From assembly GCF_937997595.1 (NCBI RefSeq), contig NZ_CALKTS010000058.1:1-34806 (forward strand): 34,806 nucleotides of DNA, in the 5' to 3' direction. A program made the position numbers and the translations under genes. Each line of letters starts with the position of its first letter. Position 1 is the stretch's first letter. Positions 28,434-34,806 of this stretch are shown here, piece after piece. The stretch comes from an uncultured Campylobacter sp. (GTDB taxonomy: Bacteria > Campylobacterota > Campylobacteria > Campylobacterales > Campylobacteraceae). Below the pieces are notes generated by a model. It ran no database searches. It saw only the letters and a list, made by a program, of their open reading frames with translations, and was not told the DNA's origin.

Positions 28434-28820
28434 GCGGCGGATTATGAGCTTTCGTGCGTAGCGGGCGGCGTGCATCAAAATGGGTGGTTCGGTAGGCAGT
28501 TCGGCAGGTACGAAACGTTAGCAAAACTAGCGGCGACAAAATTAGCGGCGCAAAACAAGCAGCGCAGCGGGTTTTTGAATTTATAAAATTTTATCCTACG
28601 TGAACATGCGGCGAGATTTAGACCCGTTGCGAGTAAAATTTAGCAGCGGATTGAGGAATTTGCGTGCGCGAGGCTTGCACGACAGCGGCTAAATTTTAAA
28701 ATTTCATTTAAGCGCAGGCGGGTGGGATTACGGCGCACTTATCGCGCCGCCGCACCCTTTAAATTTAAGAGCCAGCTAAAAATTTTTATATATAATCGCC
28801 GCTTAAAACAAGGAGTGCTA
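28434..28820. other. Intergenic region before the Hcp-like cluster
   Basis: These 387 bp hold no supported gene. A short run of GCAAAACTAGCGGCGACAAA-like words near 28520-28560 is simple repeat-like sequence. AAATTTTAAAATTT occurs at 28691, and the -10 box of the downstream gene is at 28791. Confidence 0.5.
28791..28796 (+). promoter_or_regulatory. -10 box of the Hcp-like cluster
   Basis: TATAAT in TTTTATATATAATCGCC, with AAAAATTTTT upstream instead of a -35. It is 25 nt before the ATG at 28821. Confidence 0.55.
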
Positions 28821-29372
28821 ATGAAAAAATTCTATCTTAAAATTTCGTTATTTGCGTTTATAACGGCATTTGTAGCCATCCCCGCTGCGGCACAATCGCC
28901 TTTAACAGGCTTGATAAAGTTGGAGGATTTTAATAACGAAGAGCAAAGAGCGCTTTTTAAATCCTGCGATTACGGTGACGGAAAATATGGATCGTGCAAT
29001 AAACTCGTTGAAATTTTATCTAAAGAGTGCGAGAACGGCGATATGCGCTCGTGTGCTACACAGAGTGAGCTTTTACTATCATTACGCCGAATAGAGGAAG
29101 CTACGAAATATCTGATTAAGCTGTGTGATGCTGATAGTACATATCACTGTTTTATATTGGGTACGCTAATAAATATATATCTAAACGGTAATATGCAAAC
29201 AGCAATCAAAAGCCTTGAAAAAGTTTGTAATAGCGATCTTAAAGATAGAGATATAGTTTGCAAAAATATCGAGGAACTGAAAGCTTGCCTAAAAGACAAA
29301 GAGTGTAACCCTATAAAAAAAGGTAAAATTATTTTTGAAGGTGTCGAAAGGAAATTATATGGGGAAAATTAA
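28821..29372 (+). CDS. Secreted cysteine-rich Sel1/Hcp-like protein 1
   Basis: The protein is 183 residues from ATG at 28821, behind AAGGAGTGCTA; an open frame upstream lacks a signal peptide and is rejected. The signal peptide MKKFYLKISLFAFITAFVAIPAAA ends before QSP. The mature part has paired cysteines about eight residues apart (SCDYGDGKYGSC, KECENGDMRSC, LCDADSTYHC), the pattern of disulfide-bridged Sel1-like repeats in Helicobacter cysteine-rich proteins. The repeats are degenerate: YxxG landmarks are mostly lost. Hcp proteins are exported and have been linked to immune recognition and weak penicillin binding; neither is shown here. The gene overlaps the next by 14 nt. Confidence 0.75.
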   Translation: MKKFYLKISLFAFITAFVAIPAAAQSPLTGLIKLEDFNNEEQRALFKSCDYGDGKYGSCNKLVEILSKECENGDMRSCATQSELLLSLRRIEEATKYLIKLCDADSTYHCFILGTLINIYLNGNMQTAIKSLEKVCNSDLKDRDIVCKNIEELKACLKDKECNPIKKGKIIFEGVERKLYGEN

Positions 29373-29898
29373 TTTTGCATTTTATTCTATGATATTTTTA
29401 GCTTCTATCGCAATAGCGGATAAGCCTACGGCTGAAGAGGAAAATCTTTATAACGAATGCGATAAAGGAAACGGCAAATATAGTTCGTGTACTAAACTAA
29501 TAGAAATTTTATCTAAAAAATGCGATGGCGGAGATATGATCGGATGCTCGGATCTTGGTTATATATTAGGTCCTAAGCTTGGTATGCGTGAAGCTTCTAT
29601 CACTCCTTATGGAAAATCTTGCAAGGCGGGTATTGCGGAGTCTTGTTTTGCTCTTGGAACACAAGACATAGGTTTAAGAGGCAACATTAAAAAGGCTGTA
29701 ATGAACTACACTATAGCTTGCGAAAAGTATTCAGAACGTTTGGAAGAAGAAAGAATATTTAAACTAAAGTCTTGCGCGTTAAAGGTAGCTTTAGAAAACT
29801 GCTTACGAGATGAGGAGGAACACGATCCCGTAAAGTGTGCGCTAGAAGCATTTAAAGAAATAACTGATAAATACAACGCAAATTCAACAAAGGAGTAA
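29359..29898 (+). CDS. Secreted cysteine-rich Sel1/Hcp-like protein 2
   Basis: The protein is 179 residues from ATG at 29359, behind GAAAGGAAATTAT; an in-frame TTG eight codons upstream would spoil the signal peptide. The signal peptide is MGKINFAFYSMIFLASIAIA. NECDKGNGKYSSCTKLIEIL closely parallels SCDYGDGKYGSCNKLVEIL in the preceding protein, so the two are recent paralogues. Further cysteine pairs are KCDGGDMIGC and SCKAGIAESC, followed by a C-terminal helical part. It overlaps the previous gene by 14 nt and is presumably in the same operon. Disulfide-stabilised periplasmic or secreted protein is the best description; the function is unknown. Confidence 0.72.
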   Translation: MGKINFAFYSMIFLASIAIADKPTAEEENLYNECDKGNGKYSSCTKLIEILSKKCDGGDMIGCSDLGYILGPKLGMREASITPYGKSCKAGIAESCFALGTQDIGLRGNIKKAVMNYTIACEKYSERLEEERIFKLKSCALKVALENCLRDEEEHDPVKCALEAFKEITDKYNANSTKE

Positions 29899-29901
29899 AA
29901 G

Positions 29902-30077
29902 ATGGCAAATCCAAAGAAGGGCAAAGAGCGATAATAAAAGAATTCTATCCCGTAATTTTGGCTCCTTTAATAACGCAAGCCGCAGCAGGGCGTAACCAAA
30001 GCGCAGCCGCTAGCAAAGAGATAAAATTTACGTCGCTTTCTGATTTAAATTTATATTGTTTACGAAGGCTGAAATGA
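29902..30077 (+). pseudogene. Possible frameshifted small gene
   Basis: AAAGGAGTAAAAG precedes ATG at 29902, but the frame encodes only MANPKKGKER and stops at 29934. A second frame is open from 29871 to 30077 and reads QRAIIKEFYPVILAPLITQ and onward. Its TGA overlaps the next gene's ATG as ATGA. One shift near 29920 would join them into a protein of about 57 residues. This could be coincidence. Confidence 0.25.
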
Positions 30078-30859
30078 AAGCGCTATTTTTTATACTCGTA
30101 TCGGCTCTGTTGTTGAAAGCCGCGAGCGTAAGCGAAATTTATTCTCTAGGAGCGCCTGCGTGCGATACTTACGATTTAAATTTAAAGAAATGCGGTAGCG
30201 GCGACGGCGAAGCATGCTATTTGGCGGCTTTAATTCTAAATAATAGATCTTGCACACGAAAAAACGATGATTTGGCATTAGAATTTTTTGAAAAATCATG
30301 TAGTTTGGGATATGCCAAGGGTTGCATTTTTATGGGGCGAGCGCATTCGCTTACGTCTTTGGATGAAAAACACGCGAAAATCAAGACATATTACGAAAGA
30401 GCTTGCGAACTAGACGCGAAATTTTGCGACGATTACGGGCTTTTATATTTTTACGGCGAGGGCGTAAAAAAGGATGAGCTTGTGGCAAAAGAGTATTTTA
30501 AAAAATCCTGCGATGCAGGAAATCCCGCAGGATGCGGGCACTTTGCCACATCGTTAAACAGAGAGGACAAAGATATAAACGAGGTTACGAAATTTTATGA
30601 AATCGGCTGTAACGGAGAGCATTACCCTTCGTGCTACGCTTACAGACTACTGTTGTGGGCTAAAGTAGATAAAAATGAAGGCAAAAATTTTTGCAAAAAG
30701 GCTTGCGACAGGGGCAATATAAAGGAGGCGTGCAAATGGGTGCTTGATATGAGCGAGGAGGAGAAAGAGCAAATTTTATATTTGAGGCGGTATTTAAAGC
30801 TGGGCTGCAAAGACGGCAATGCGCAAATGTGCAAGGATTTAGGAGCAATAGGAAATTAG
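30074..30859 (+). CDS. Secreted cysteine-rich Sel1/Hcp-like protein 3
   Basis: The protein is 261 residues from ATG at 30074, behind CGAAGG. The signal peptide MKALFFILVSALLLKAASV is followed by at least five Sel1-like repeats with the Hcp cysteine pair: KCGSGDGEACYLAAL, SCSLGYAKGCIFMG, ACELDAKFCDDYGLLYFYGEGV, SCDAGNPAGCGHFA and GCNGEHYPSCYAY. YGEGVKKDELVAKEYFKKSC is a canonical Sel1 unit. The repeats are alpha/alpha and usually bind peptides or proteins. It follows the other two paralogues and precedes ppk, which has its own promoter. Confidence 0.85.
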   Translation: MKALFFILVSALLLKAASVSEIYSLGAPACDTYDLNLKKCGSGDGEACYLAALILNNRSCTRKNDDLALEFFEKSCSLGYAKGCIFMGRAHSLTSLDEKHAKIKTYYERACELDAKFCDDYGLLYFYGEGVKKDELVAKEYFKKSCDAGNPAGCGHFATSLNREDKDINEVTKFYEIGCNGEHYPSCYAYRLLLWAKVDKNEGKNFCKKACDRGNIKEACKWVLDMSEEEKEQILYLRRYLKLGCKDGNAQMCKDLGAIGN

Positions 30860-30936
30860 GGCAGAATTTTAAATACTAAATTGCCCCACTTGCAAGCTCA
30901 TGAAATTCGGACTTTAAAATTTAATCTTAATTGGGC

Positions 30937-30942
30937 TATAAT
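30937..30942 (+). promoter_or_regulatory. -10 box of ppk
   Basis: TATAAT in GGGCTATAATCTTAG, 30 nt before the ppk ATG. The upstream sequence ACTTTAAAATTTAATC is AT-rich; there is no -35 consensus. Confidence 0.6.
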
Positions 30943-30972
30943 CTTAGAATTAATATTCAAAAAGGAGTTTTT

Positions 30973-33054
30973 ATGCAAACACAAAATAATTTTATAAACC
31001 GCGAGCTAAGCTGGCTACGCTTCAATACCCGCGTGCTGGAACAATGCAAAAAGGATATCCCGCTAATTGAAAAATTAAAATTTCTAGCGATTTACAGCAC
31101 GAATTTAGACGAATTTTATATGATCCGCGTGGCGGGCTTGAAGCAGCTTTTTACCGCCGGCGTTATAACCAGCGGGGACGATGAGATGACGCCTCTTGAG
31201 CAGCTGCGCGCGATCCGCTCCTATTTAAGAAACGAACAAACCGAGCTTGAGCAGCAGTATTTCGGCATCCAAAAGGAGCTTTGCAAAAACGGGCTTTTTA
31301 TCAAAAGCTACGACGAGCTACAGCCCGAGCTAAAGCCGGTAGCGGACGAATTTTTTTTCTCGCAGATAATGCCCGTAATCGTCCCGATCGCAGTGGATGC
31401 GACCCATCCTTTCCCGCATCTAAATAATCTCAGCTTCTCCCTCGCAGTCAAGCTCTGCGACGAGGGCGCGCCTGAGTCGGTGCATTTCGGGATGATTAGA
31501 ATTCCGCGCGTGATTCCGCGCTTCGTACAGGTCGCACAAAACACCTACGTGCCGATCGGCACCATCGTAAAGCGCCATGCGGAGGAAATTTTCCCGGGCT
31601 ACAAGCTCATCAGCTCCGCAGCCTTCCGCGTCACGCGAAACGCAGATATCGTAATCGAAGAGGAGGAAGCGGACGATTTTATGATGATCCTGGAAGCAGG
31701 GCTTAAGCTGCGCCGCAAGGGGGCTTTCGTACGGCTTCAGATCGAAAAGGACGCCGATGCCGAGCTTTTAGAATTTCTAAATTCTCATCTTAAAATTTTT
31801 TACAAAGATATATATGAATGCGCCGTGCCGCTTACGCTGGACGGGCTTTGGGAGATCGCCTCCAATAAGGATTTTTCCTTTCTAGCCCATCCTCAGTATC
31901 TGCCAAAGACGCTGCCCCCCTTTAACGAAAATACCTCCGTTATGAGCGCGATGGAGAAGGAGGATATCCTGCTGATCCATCCTTACGAGAGCTTCGATCC
32001 TGTCCAAAAGCTCATCAAAGAGGCCGCCAAGGATCCGAAAGTCATCTCGATCCGTATGACGCTGTACCGGGTGGAGAAAAACTCCCCGATCGTTCAGAGC
32101 CTGATCGAGGCCGCAAGCGACGGCAAGCAGGTAACGGTGATGGTAGAGCTTAAGGCGAGATTTGATGAGGAAAACAACCTGCACTGGGCGAAGGCGCTCG
32201 AAGACGCCGGCGCGCACGTCATCTATGGTATCACGGGCTTTAAAGTCCACGCCAAGGTAACTCAGATCATCAAAAAAGAGGACGGCAAGCTAAAATTTTA
32301 TATCCACTTAGGCACGGGCAACTACAATGGCTCGAGCGCTAAAATTTACACCGACGTGAGCTTTTTTACCTGCGGCGACCGCTTCGATAAGGACACGACG
32401 AATTTCTTCCACATCCTCTCGGGCTACAACAAAAACCGCAAGCTCGACAACCTCTCTATGTCGCCGATGCAGATCAAAGAGCGACTCCTTGCGATGATAA
32501 AAAACGAGGAGAAAAAAGGCTCTGCCGGCAGGATCATCGCTAAGATGAACGCTCTTGTCGACGGCGATATGATCAAGGCGCTGTATAAAGCAAGCGCCGC
32601 GGGCGTGAAGATCGATCTCATCGTGCGCGGCATCTGCTGCTTGCGCCCCGCGCTTAAGGGCGTTAGCGAAAATATCCGCGTGATCTCGATCGTCGGCAAA
32701 TACCTAGAGCACGCTAGAATTTTTTATTTCGCGCACGCGCAGCCCAGCCTATACATCGCGAGCGCGGATTGGATGCCGCGAAATTTAGAGCGCAGACTGG
32801 AGCTGATGAGCCCGATTTACAACGAAAATCTGCAAAACAAGCTCAAAGAAATTTTAAAGCTTCAGCTAAGCGACAATGAGCTTGCATTCGAGCTACAAAG
32901 CAGCGGCGAGTACCGAAAGATCGTGCCGAAAAAGGGCGAAGAGAAAATCGACGATCAGGAATTTTTAGAAATTTATTTCAATAAAATTTATAAAAATATC
33001 CGCAAGCATGACGAAAGCGGCACGGCGCTAACCAAGCTTTTGAAGGAGAGCTAG
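30973..33054 (+). CDS. ppk: Polyphosphate kinase 1
   Basis: PPK1 polymerises the gamma-phosphate of ATP into polyphosphate through a phospho-His intermediate. It has 693 residues, a normal length. Start ATG at 30973 follows AAAAAGGAGTTTTT; an upstream in-frame ATG is rejected. The N-terminal domain opens [19 protein letters not shown]. The catalytic domains show [33 protein letters not shown] and the autophosphorylated His in GFKVHAK. They also show [17 protein letters not shown], the second conserved His in YLEHARIF, and [14 protein letters not shown]. Polyphosphate supports stress survival in Campylobacter. It stands between Hcp-like genes but is separately promoted. Confidence 0.97.
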   Translation: MQTQNNFINRELSWLRFNTRVLEQCKKDIPLIEKLKFLAIYSTNLDEFYMIRVAGLKQLFTAGVITSGDDEMTPLEQLRAIRSYLRNEQTELEQQYFGIQKELCKNGLFIKSYDELQPELKPVADEFFFSQIMPVIVPIAVDATHPFPHLNNLSFSLAVKLCDEGAPESVHFGMIRIPRVIPRFVQVAQNTYVPIGTIVKRHAEEIFPGYKLISSAAFRVTRNADIVIEEEEADDFMMILEAGLKLRRKGAFVRLQIEKDADAELLEFLNSHLKIFYKDIYECAVPLTLDGLWEIASNKDFSFLAHPQYLPKTLPPFNENTSVMSAMEKEDILLIHPYESFDPVQKLIKEAAKDPKVISIRMTLYRVEKNSPIVQSLIEAASDGKQVTVMVELKARFDEENNLHWAKALEDAGAHVIYGITGFKVHAKVTQIIKKEDGKLKFYIHLGTGNYNGSSAKIYTDVSFFTCGDRFDKDTTNFFHILSGYNKNRKLDNLSMSPMQIKERLLAMIKNEEKKGSAGRIIAKMNALVDGDMIKALYKASAAGVKIDLIVRGICCLRPALKGVSENIRVISIVGKYLEHARIFYFAHAQPSLYIASADWMPRNLERRLELMSPIYNENLQNKLKEILKLQLSDNELAFELQSSGEYRKIVPKKGEEKIDDQEFLEIYFNKIYKNIRKHDESGTALTKLLKES

Positions 33055-33060
33055 GCGCGG

Positions 33061-33111
33061 TCTCGGTTCTGCTAGGGCTAGCTATGTGCTAAGCCCACGC
33101 GCAAACCGAGA
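33061..33111 (+). other. Compound stem-loop after ppk
   Basis: The outer stem TCTCGGTT/AACCGAGA (8 bp) encloses an inner hairpin GGGCTAGC-TATGT-GCTAAGCCC (8 bp with one bulged A). It starts 6 nt after the ppk stop. There is no T-tract. It may be a terminator-like 3' structure, or part of the leader of the Hcp-like gene at 33185. Confidence 0.5.
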
Positions 33112-33184
33112 TCATAAAATATTAAATGCAGAATTTTACACCGTGAATGCGCGAGTAGATTTACGGAAATTTTAAAGGGATTAA

Positions 33185-34210
33185 ATGAAAAGATATCTTT
33201 ATCTAGCCGTTATAGCTATGTTTTGCATGGGTGGAGTCTTTGAAGACGCGGATAAGCTCTATAAGGACGGCGATTATTCTAAAGCGATAAAAATGTGGCA
33301 GCGCAGCTGCGACGGTGGAGATACGCGAAGTTGCTATAGGCTTGGAAACTTATATCGATTCGGCAGGAACGTCACTCAAAACTATCAAAAAGCGGCGAAT
33401 TTTTATCAAAAAGCCTGCGATGACGGAGATATGACCGGTTGCTATGAGCTTGCAGGACTATACTTTGAAGGCTATGGCGTTAGACAAGATTATCAAAAGG
33501 CGGCGAGCCTGCATCAAAAGGCTTGTGACGGCGGCAATATGTTTTCGTGCAATTTGCTTGCAATTTCATACGAATCCGGTATCGGCGTCCCAAGAGACAA
33601 GCACAAGGCTATGGTTTTGCGTCAAATGATTTGCGATAACGGTGATGCAGATATGTGCAATAACCTTGCATATTTATATAAAAACGGCGACAAGGTCGAG
33701 CAGGACTTGCAAAAGTCGGAGAGCTTATATAAAAAAGCGGCTGTTTTGTACCAAAAGAAAGCTCAAATAAATCAAAAGAAATGCGATGAAGGCAGCCTAT
33801 ATGAGTGCCAGCGCCTAGCGGATCTATATATAGATGGTAGGGGCGTAGAGAAGGATTTCAAAAAGGCTGCGGATTTATACCAGAAGGCTTGTGATGGTGG
33901 CAGGGCAGCGGCGTGCTTGATTCTGGGAGACTTATACAAAGCAGGCAATTACCAAAAAGCAGAAAGCCTATATCAAAGCGGGCTAAATTTGCTTAAAAAT
34001 ACTTGCGAGAGCGGGGATGCAGACTCGTGTAGTTATCTCGGGGATTTATACAAAAATGGATGGCACATTAAACAAGATAGATCCTTAGCAAAAGAATTTT
34101 ACGGGAAAGCATGCGATTTAGCAGAGCAGATCGGCTGCGACGAATACAAGCAATTAAACGAAGCGGAACTCATCGATGATAAACACGGTATCGCACCGAG
34201 CGCGCCTTAA
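33185..34210 (+). CDS. Secreted cysteine-rich Sel1/Hcp-like protein 4
   Basis: The protein is 341 residues from ATG at 33185, behind AAAGGGATTAA. A short signal peptide (MKRYLYLAVIAMFCMGG) is followed by about seven Sel1-like repeats of roughly 36 residues with the Hcp cysteine pair, for example SCDGGDTRSCYRLGNLY, ACDDGDMTGCYELAGLY and ACDGGRAAACLILGDLY. Most repeats carry the GxGVxxDxxKA landmark. One unit (about residues 170-190, LYKKAAVLYQKKAQINQKK) is expanded by a duplicated helix, and one (GDLYKAGNYQKAESLY) is contracted. It is the most regular member of the cluster. TAAAAT at 33115 may be its -10 box. Likely exported; partner unknown. Confidence 0.88.
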   Translation: MKRYLYLAVIAMFCMGGVFEDADKLYKDGDYSKAIKMWQRSCDGGDTRSCYRLGNLYRFGRNVTQNYQKAANFYQKACDDGDMTGCYELAGLYFEGYGVRQDYQKAASLHQKACDGGNMFSCNLLAISYESGIGVPRDKHKAMVLRQMICDNGDADMCNNLAYLYKNGDKVEQDLQKSESLYKKAAVLYQKKAQINQKKCDEGSLYECQRLADLYIDGRGVEKDFKKAADLYQKACDGGRAAACLILGDLYKAGNYQKAESLYQSGLNLLKNTCESGDADSCSYLGDLYKNGWHIKQDRSLAKEFYGKACDLAEQIGCDEYKQLNEAELIDDKHGIAPSAP

Positions 34211-34670
34211 TCCGTGAAGCTTGCATGCTTGCGCACGAACAAGGCTACGCAATCAGCGAGCTATCAATTTTTTAGAATTTTAAAATTCTAAATTTTATAA
34301 ATTATCTTAGGCGCAGCTTCCTAGAAATACTAATCTGCCATGATGCCAGCTATATACTACGCGTAGATAAAATTCCGCTCACTTATGATAAAATTTTAAA
34401 ATTTCTCAAGTTAAAATCTTAAAATTTACTCACTATCTCATCGCATGTATTTCATGAAAATACTTTTAAATTTAAAGTAAAAATTTGTAATTTTAAAAAA
34501 TGTAAATTTAAGAGATAAAGGCGTAAGCCTAGGAATTCTTTAAATTTAATTAAATTTTATAACTATAAATGATAAATAAATTCTTTTTAATTTAAATTTA
34601 AAGAATTTTTCACTAATATATTGCTATTTTTAATAACGCCTATGAGAAATAGTATTATAAAAGGATCAAA
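34211..34670. other. AT-rich leader region upstream of the TonB-receptor-like gene
   Basis: These 460 bp are gene-free and very AT-rich. Notable are the palindrome AGAATTTTAAAATTCT near 34275, AAATTTTAAAATTT near 34391, and an inverted repeat at 34534-34607 described separately. No clear Fur box or -35 is seen. Confidence 0.5.
34534..34607. repeat. 16-bp inverted repeat with a third half-copy
   Basis: AATTCTTTAAATTTAA (34534-34549) is the exact reverse complement of TTAAATTTAAAGAATT (34592-34607). A third partial copy, AAATTCTTT (34578-34586), pairs with AAAGAATTT (34600-34608). The right arm can therefore form either a long or a short stem, or the three half-sites could be protein-binding sites. 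Confidence 0.6.
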
Positions 34671-34806
34671 ATGAGCTTATTTAGGTTTTCCATTGCAGCG
34701 GCGGGAGCGCTTTGTTTATGCGCGGTCACTTTAGCTGCACAGGATGATAGCGAAGGTGGCTCCCAAAATTTAGGGCAGATCAATGTTACGGGAAACGTAG
34801 AAAGCG
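34671..34806 (+). CDS. N-terminus of a probable TonB-dependent outer-membrane receptor (cut by window end)
   Basis: The first 45 codons are visible. Start ATG at 34671 follows AAAAGGATCAAA. A signal peptide (MSLFRFSIAAAGALCLCAVTLAA) is followed by a short acidic linker and LGQINVTGNVES. The last segment has the form of the TonB-box/plug beginning seen in iron or haem receptors (hydrophobic-x-V-T-G). Only the start is present, so the ligand cannot be inferred, and another type of exported protein is possible. Confidence 0.55.
   Translation, partial: MSLFRFSIAAAGALCLCAVTLAAQDDSEGGSQNLGQINVTGNVES

Noticed and set aside
34561..34590. Possible Fur box upstream of the receptor-like gene
   Set aside because: AAATGATAAATAAAT resembles half of a Fur site by AT-richness only; no convincing dyad TGATAAT-N-ATTATCA is present.

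Overview
The window looks like chromosomal DNA of a Campylobacter of the relatively GC-rich, oral type (showae/rectus/gracilis-like). This rests on the gene content (single-subunit quinol nitric oxide reductase, several cysteine-rich Sel1/Hcp-like secreted proteins, short HrcA-regulated groESL), on AAATTTTAAAATTT strings in nearly every intergenic gap, and on -10 boxes (TATAAT/TAAAAT) that mostly lack a recognisable -35. The species is not proven. I see no rRNA, tRNA, CRISPR array, insertion sequence, integrase or phage gene.

Layout. 12-1331: membrane-anchored ankyrin protein (TTG start, possibly continuing upstream). 3443-1492 (minus): a Gfo/Idh/MocA-type oxidoreductase translationally coupled to hemH. 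3566-9064 (plus): a tight run of alaS, a four-helix membrane protein, maf and a class A penicillin-binding protein, with overlaps of 4, 1 and 7 nt. 9211-10517: two very AT-rich membrane proteins of unknown function, probably an acquired insertion. 10698-12935: quinol nitric oxide reductase behind a TTGA-N6-TCAA Crp/Fnr-family site correctly spaced from a -10 box. 13210-15104: YqeY-like protein, a lipoprotein and a membrane-anchored protein. 17735-15489 (minus): AsmA-like protein. 17942-19855: groES-groEL with a near-perfect CIRCE element and a consensus promoter. 20447-21484: secreted basic low-complexity protein. 22117-23184: ispG. Then about 1 kb without a gene, made of degenerate short repeats. 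24230-28433: dnaB with an unusual ~220-residue disordered tail, overlapping a large membrane protein of unknown function. 28821-34210: four secreted cysteine-rich Sel1/Hcp-like proteins surrounding ppk1. From 34671: the start of a probable TonB-dependent outer-membrane receptor, cut by the window end.

How it fits together. Most of the window is housekeeping: translation (alaS), haem synthesis (hemH), isoprenoid precursors (ispG), cell wall (PBP1A), protein folding (groESL), replication (dnaB), polyphosphate (ppk1) and nitric oxide detoxification/respiration (qNor). The accessory layer consists of cell-envelope or secreted proteins: ankyrin protein, AT-rich membrane pair, low-complexity secreted protein, dnaB-linked membrane protein and Hcp cluster.

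The most unusual points are the DnaB tail with two acidic SSB-tip-like motifs, its overlap with the membrane-protein gene, recurrent low-complexity insertions in unrelated genes (hemH, dnaB, 20447-21484, 26259-28433), the repeat-filled gap before dnaB, and the Hcp paralogue cluster around ppk1.
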